Assembly (NCBI GenBank): GCA_025331435.1 | Contig: JAIWNI010000215.1 | Coordinates: forward strand, 1 to 23,040 | Source of the DNA: Choanephora cucurbitarum | Taxonomy: Eukaryota; Mucoromycota; Mucoromycetes; Mucorales; Choanephoraceae | Direction of reading: 5' to 3' | Length of the DNA stretch: 23,040 nt | In this document: piece by piece, positions 19,801 through 23,040 of the stretch | Layout: each line of letters begins with the position of its first letter | How positions within the stretch are numbered: the first letter of the stretch is position 1 | Translations under genes and position numbers: made by a program | Notes under the pieces: generated by a model | What the model saw: the letters and a program-made list of their open reading frames with translations, nothing else | Database searches by the model: none | What the model was told of the DNA's origin: nothing

Positions 19801-21452
19801 AGTAAGTAGGATCTACAAAAAGATAAACAAGTTGCCTATTAAACAATGATTTCATCAGTGAACTCAGCAATTGCTTGATCAATTATATGAGAGAAGGAGA
19901 TGCAAACCAAGCTCACTACGCTTCTGTAGCTCTTTCCAACATGAAAAACGCTGATGTTGCCTTGGCTGAGTTAGTGTCCCGAATGTGTGATGAGCTCTTA
20001 CTGAAGAACCATCGCTTGCTTTCTACTTTGACATCTCTCTCAAACTTTGCGCTTTATGCCCATGATCTTGTCTCTACATCTTTGGACTCTGTCATTCGGT
20101 TTGTAGAATCTGTTCTTCTGGTAGCCAAAACGAAAGAGGTAAATGTTACCCCCTTTTCTTATAGTATCTAGAAACATACTCATACAATTCTATAGTTTTC
20201 GTCAGATAACCCTGAGTGGGAAGCTTATGATGACTTGCCAGAATTATCTAAACAAAAGTTGGTTGGCGTACGATTGTTGGTCAACTATTTGACTGCTTGT
20301 AAAGAAGATGTTGGACCTGAAGAATACATCATTCAAAAAATCTTTGGTCTCCTTGAGAATTTACTCGATTTGTCTTGTGATCAAGCCTTTTCAACCAAAA
20401 CCAAGTATGCCTTTCTCTATTTTTTTTATTTCTGACTTAGTAACATATCCTATTTTAGCGCTGCAGAAACATCTCACCTTAGACTAGGTGCCTCAAGAGC
20501 CTTGGTGAAATTGACCCAACATGCTAAATATGTGAACCAATTGACAGTTCCTAAGTTTGAAAAGCTGGGTATTACTCTGCAAGATACATGCTTCTATGTT
20601 CGTCAAGAATTTGCTGAGTCCCTTATGAAGGGTCTTCATACTGAACAAATTCACTCTCGTTACTACGCTCTTTTATTCATGTGTGCCCATGAGCCCGAAG
20701 CTACTCTTGTGAAACAAGTCAAAGGTTTTATTCAAAAGAAACTTTCTAGTATCCAGTCAAAGCAGGGCGATGCCAATGTGTTGGATTCTGCATTAATCCG
20801 TTTGGTTCACCTTCTGGCCCATCACCCTGATTTCTCAGAAGCTGTTGAAGATTTAGAAGTATTGGCTCAATATTTTAGATTTTATCTTGCTTGTGTAGCT
20901 ACATCAGATAATGTGGCATTTTTGTATCACATTGTACAGAAGATCAAATTGTCTACAGACACTATTTCAGCTGAAATGAGCAAGGTAAAGACATTCGCTT
21001 ACTTTGTTTTTGCATTAATCTCACTTTTCTGTCATCCTTCTATTATTATATCAGAATTCCTATATCTTGAGTGATTTAGCTTGCTTATTAATCAAGACAA
21101 GATGTTAAAGAAGCTTCTTGGCCACTAAACGCATACGCAGGTCGTGTTTCGCTCCCTACACGATTGTACCAGTTAATACCTGAAGGCGCTGTTCAATCTG
21201 AGGTAAAAAAAAAAAGTTACAGGTTATCGGAAAGCAACATCGTTAATTTTTCTTTTTATCAGATTATGAATCAAACCTATTTACAGCAAGAATTCCTGGA
21301 GAAAATACGAAGAAGAACAGAACCATAAAGCAGGAGATAAGGTAAGTTCAATTTTGGCCATGCATTAGATTGTTATTGATTTCTTTCTTCCCAACAAATA
21401 ACAGCGTTCTCGTTTTTCAACAACCGTCTCAAGCAAGAAAGTTAAAGCTTAA
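16894..21452 (+). CDS. PDS5: Sister-chromatid cohesion factor Pds5
   Basis: HEAT-repeat regulator of cohesin that maintains and releases cohesion on chromatin. There are 19 exons: 16894-17031, 17088-17282, 17339-17523, 17575-17701, 17753-17833, 17892-18163, 18214-18308, 18366-18514, 18592-18746, 18800-18992, 19058-19127, 19193-19670, 19738-19801, 19859-20138, 20196-20404, 20459-20984, 21055-21202, 21291-21341, 21405-21452. The product is ~1153 residues, close to fission-yeast Pds5 (~1200). Family signatures are ALAACCLADIIRLHAPESPY, FLLLNDIDNVEEIVLPLIV, ECYKDRLFDPDERVRA and ACPLIINKS. The C-terminus is short and basic (SSKKVKA), unlike the long tails of animal Pds5. Two surplus bases break the frame: in the A6 run at 19391-19396 and near 21091-21101. 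AATAAA follows at 21477-21482. The first residues (DIDDPTNTQTSELLDSQ) are acidic and likely disordered. Confidence 0.93.
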
Positions 21453-21518
21453 ACCTTATTTTTTCTTTTCTATTCTAATAAACCTATAAAAAAAAAGGAC
21501 TTTGAATTTTTGTTTCAT

Positions 21519-21526
21519 TTTCGCGC
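21519..21526. promoter_or_regulatory. TTTCGCGC (E2F/SBF-like) motif before the PTAR1-like ATG
   Basis: TTTCGCGC followed by GTT lies 3 nt before the ATG at 21530, in the 77-nt gap after PDS5. It matches the E2F-type TTTSGCGC consensus, but its position inside the probable leader makes a promoter role doubtful. Confidence 0.2.
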
Positions 21527-21529
21527 GTT

Positions 21530-22739
21530 ATGCAACTATATCAGAAACTATTTAAAGCTCTAGATGACAATGACATGTTGGTATAAGTCTGAGTTCTTGT
21601 TAAGCACTTGAATCCATGCGACTTCTTTCGCTTTGAGATAAATTGACACGGCTGACGACTGTTTGTAGAGATGAGCTTGGAATCTTGCCTTTTACTCCAG
21701 AGTTAGATCAGTTGCCTCTCAATAGTCAACCTATTTCCCATTTGCATTGATTGAAAACAAGCTTGGTATAGCATGGGCTGAGGTTTCTGGTTTACTTCGG
21801 ACAAACACATAATATATTTCATTACGCTAGATATCGACAAAAACCCAACAGAGCCTTGAAAATGTCACTAGAGTTATGATTTTATTGAAGCCTGATAATT
21901 ATACAGCAATGAACACAAGGTATGTCAAAAAATGCTTTGCGAAGTCTCAGTCTAAGTTGGCGAGCAATAAGAAAACGACTAATTCAGCTGGGGCATATTG
22001 ATCCAAAGAAGGAATTGGATTTGATTAAACTGTTTTACAGTGCCAAGGCACTCAAAAAGTTCAACTGCTTGGCATCATCGCCAATGGATATTAAGCCATT
22101 TTGAGTCAACATTAGAAATATCAAAAGAGCTCGAGCTATGTGAATTTTGCTTGTGCAGCTTACCCCCGAAACTATTATGCATGGGACACACCGTACTTTT
22201 CTTTTAAATAACTTTCAGTCATTGATTGGACTTATCAAATGATATAATACGCTCTGTCGCTGGATTGAACTACATACAAGTGATTATTCTAGCTTCAATC
22301 ACTTACAGCAAATTATTGAACGTTTGGCTGTTGATCAGGACCAGACTAGGCAAGAGCAACATATGCAATGGCTAAACCAACTAATTATCAAATATCCTGG
22401 TCATGAGTCACTATGGTGTCATCGAAGATTTTGCTCTCATTTGTTTGTCAAATCAAAAGATTATTGCCATGCACAACATCAATTTATCCAAAGCATTCTT
22501 TCCGATCAACACAAAGATGAAGCACTTAGCAACAATGAAGATAGCTTCAAATCACAAAGAGAACAGGCTTTGAAATTCGGATTATGGCAGTCAATTATGG
22601 TAAGACATCTGCTTAAATGCTTACTTGAACTCATTTATTTCCATAAAAAAAACAGGAAAAGCGCACCTACGGTCAAGTTTTGTCTCAATCATTACTTGAA
22701 GACTATGCGCGTGTGGCACCTATAGCTAATTTTCTATAA
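21530..22739 (+). pseudogene. PTAR1: PTAR1-like protein with prenyltransferase alpha-subunit repeats, many frame breaks
   Basis: Homologue of PTAR1, which in animals supplies the alpha subunit of the geranylgeranyltransferase III complex. Fragments in order: DELGILPFTPEL and ALIENKLGIAW (PTAR1 N-terminus); VTRVMILLKPDNYTAMNTR; KRLIQLGHIDP; AWHHRQWILSHF, AYPRNYYAW and HRTFLLNNF (PPTA-repeat W-x-HR-x-W pattern); TSDYSSFNHLQQIIERL (the human protein has a similar HVSDHSGF segment); YPGHESLWCHRRF. Introns fit at 21581-21668, 21920-21971 and 22600-22655. Frame changes are needed near 21580, 21735-21740, 21801, 21850-21857, 22047, 22145-22148 and 22183-22185, with an in-frame TGA at 22240-22242. 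The part from 22243 to the stop at 22739 is intact. It is either a decaying gene or a stretch with poor base accuracy. PDS5 ends 77 nt upstream. Confidence 0.75.
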
Positions 22740-23040
22740 AGAGATGCTTGGTGTTATGTCATTTTAAAAGAATACAGAATAAATAAACGAACAAAGGAAC
22801 AAACAAACAATTATGACGGCATGCGCAATACTCTGATTGGTTCATGAAAGCATCTTATCTAGCATGAAAAGGAAAAAAAAAGTAGTGAAAGCAACGCAAT
22901 ACTAATTGACTATCAAAAGTAATCAACAAAAAAGCATAAATTGATTGAAGATATTCTCTTGAATCTAATCAACTGTTTTTTTCTGTCTTTTTTGAAAGAG
23001 TAAGCTGAACAAATGTCTTTATCATGTTCTTTTTCAATAA
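22740..23040. other. Gene-free 3' end of window
   Basis: Overlapping AATAAA signals at 22778-22788 probably terminate the PTAR1-like transcript. Beyond that there is AT-rich sequence with no open frame or repeat that I can identify. Confidence 0.5.

Noticed and set aside
21263..21331. Alternative PDS5 ending using the acceptor at 21262
   Set aside because: It gives an early stop. The acceptor at 21290 joins in phase to two further exons with good splice sites and a basic nuclear-type C-terminus.

Overview
The window is nuclear DNA from a fungus, most likely an early-diverging Mucoromycota lineage (Mucorales-like). The evidence is AT-rich sequence, many short GT-AG introns (mostly 50-120 nt, often with CTAAC/CTAAT branch sites), eukaryotic housekeeping genes, fragments of Tc1-type and LINE-type elements, and a 5' gene resembling an uncharacterised family I associate with Mucorales. 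No tRNA, rRNA, CRISPR array or bacterial operon was seen. The species assignment is inference.

Layout. Positions 1-1700 hold the 3' part of a multi-exon gene of unknown function. Positions 1700-7500 are a gene-poor island of repeats and relics: a 90-bp unit in two copies, a TA-flanked inverted-repeat (MITE-like) element, a minus-strand retroelement-like relic and the tail of a dead Tc1-like transposase. From 7506 the sequence is gene-dense: an importin-7/8-type karyopherin (+, 14 exons), a monofunctional UDP-glucose 4-epimerase (+, 4 exons), the DEAD-box helicase Dhh1/DDX6 (-, 4 exons), the cohesin regulator Pds5 (+, 19 exons) and, 77 nt after the Pds5 stop, a PTAR1-like prenyltransferase-alpha-repeat gene (+). 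GALE and DHH1 converge; DHH1 and PDS5 diverge from an ~860-bp region. The genes serve separate processes (nuclear import, galactose/cell-wall sugar metabolism, mRNA decay, cohesion), so no shared pathway is implied.

The most notable signal is reading-frame damage. With all introns placed, GALE and DHH1 read cleanly, the importin has one surplus base in an A8 run, PDS5 has two surplus bases, and the PTAR1-like gene has about seven 1-nt frame breaks plus an in-frame TGA within ~700 bp before becoming clean again. Importin and PDS5 homologues are important or essential genes, so base-level sequence errors are the leading explanation there; the PTAR1 cluster could also be real gene decay. I found no convincing new biological system.
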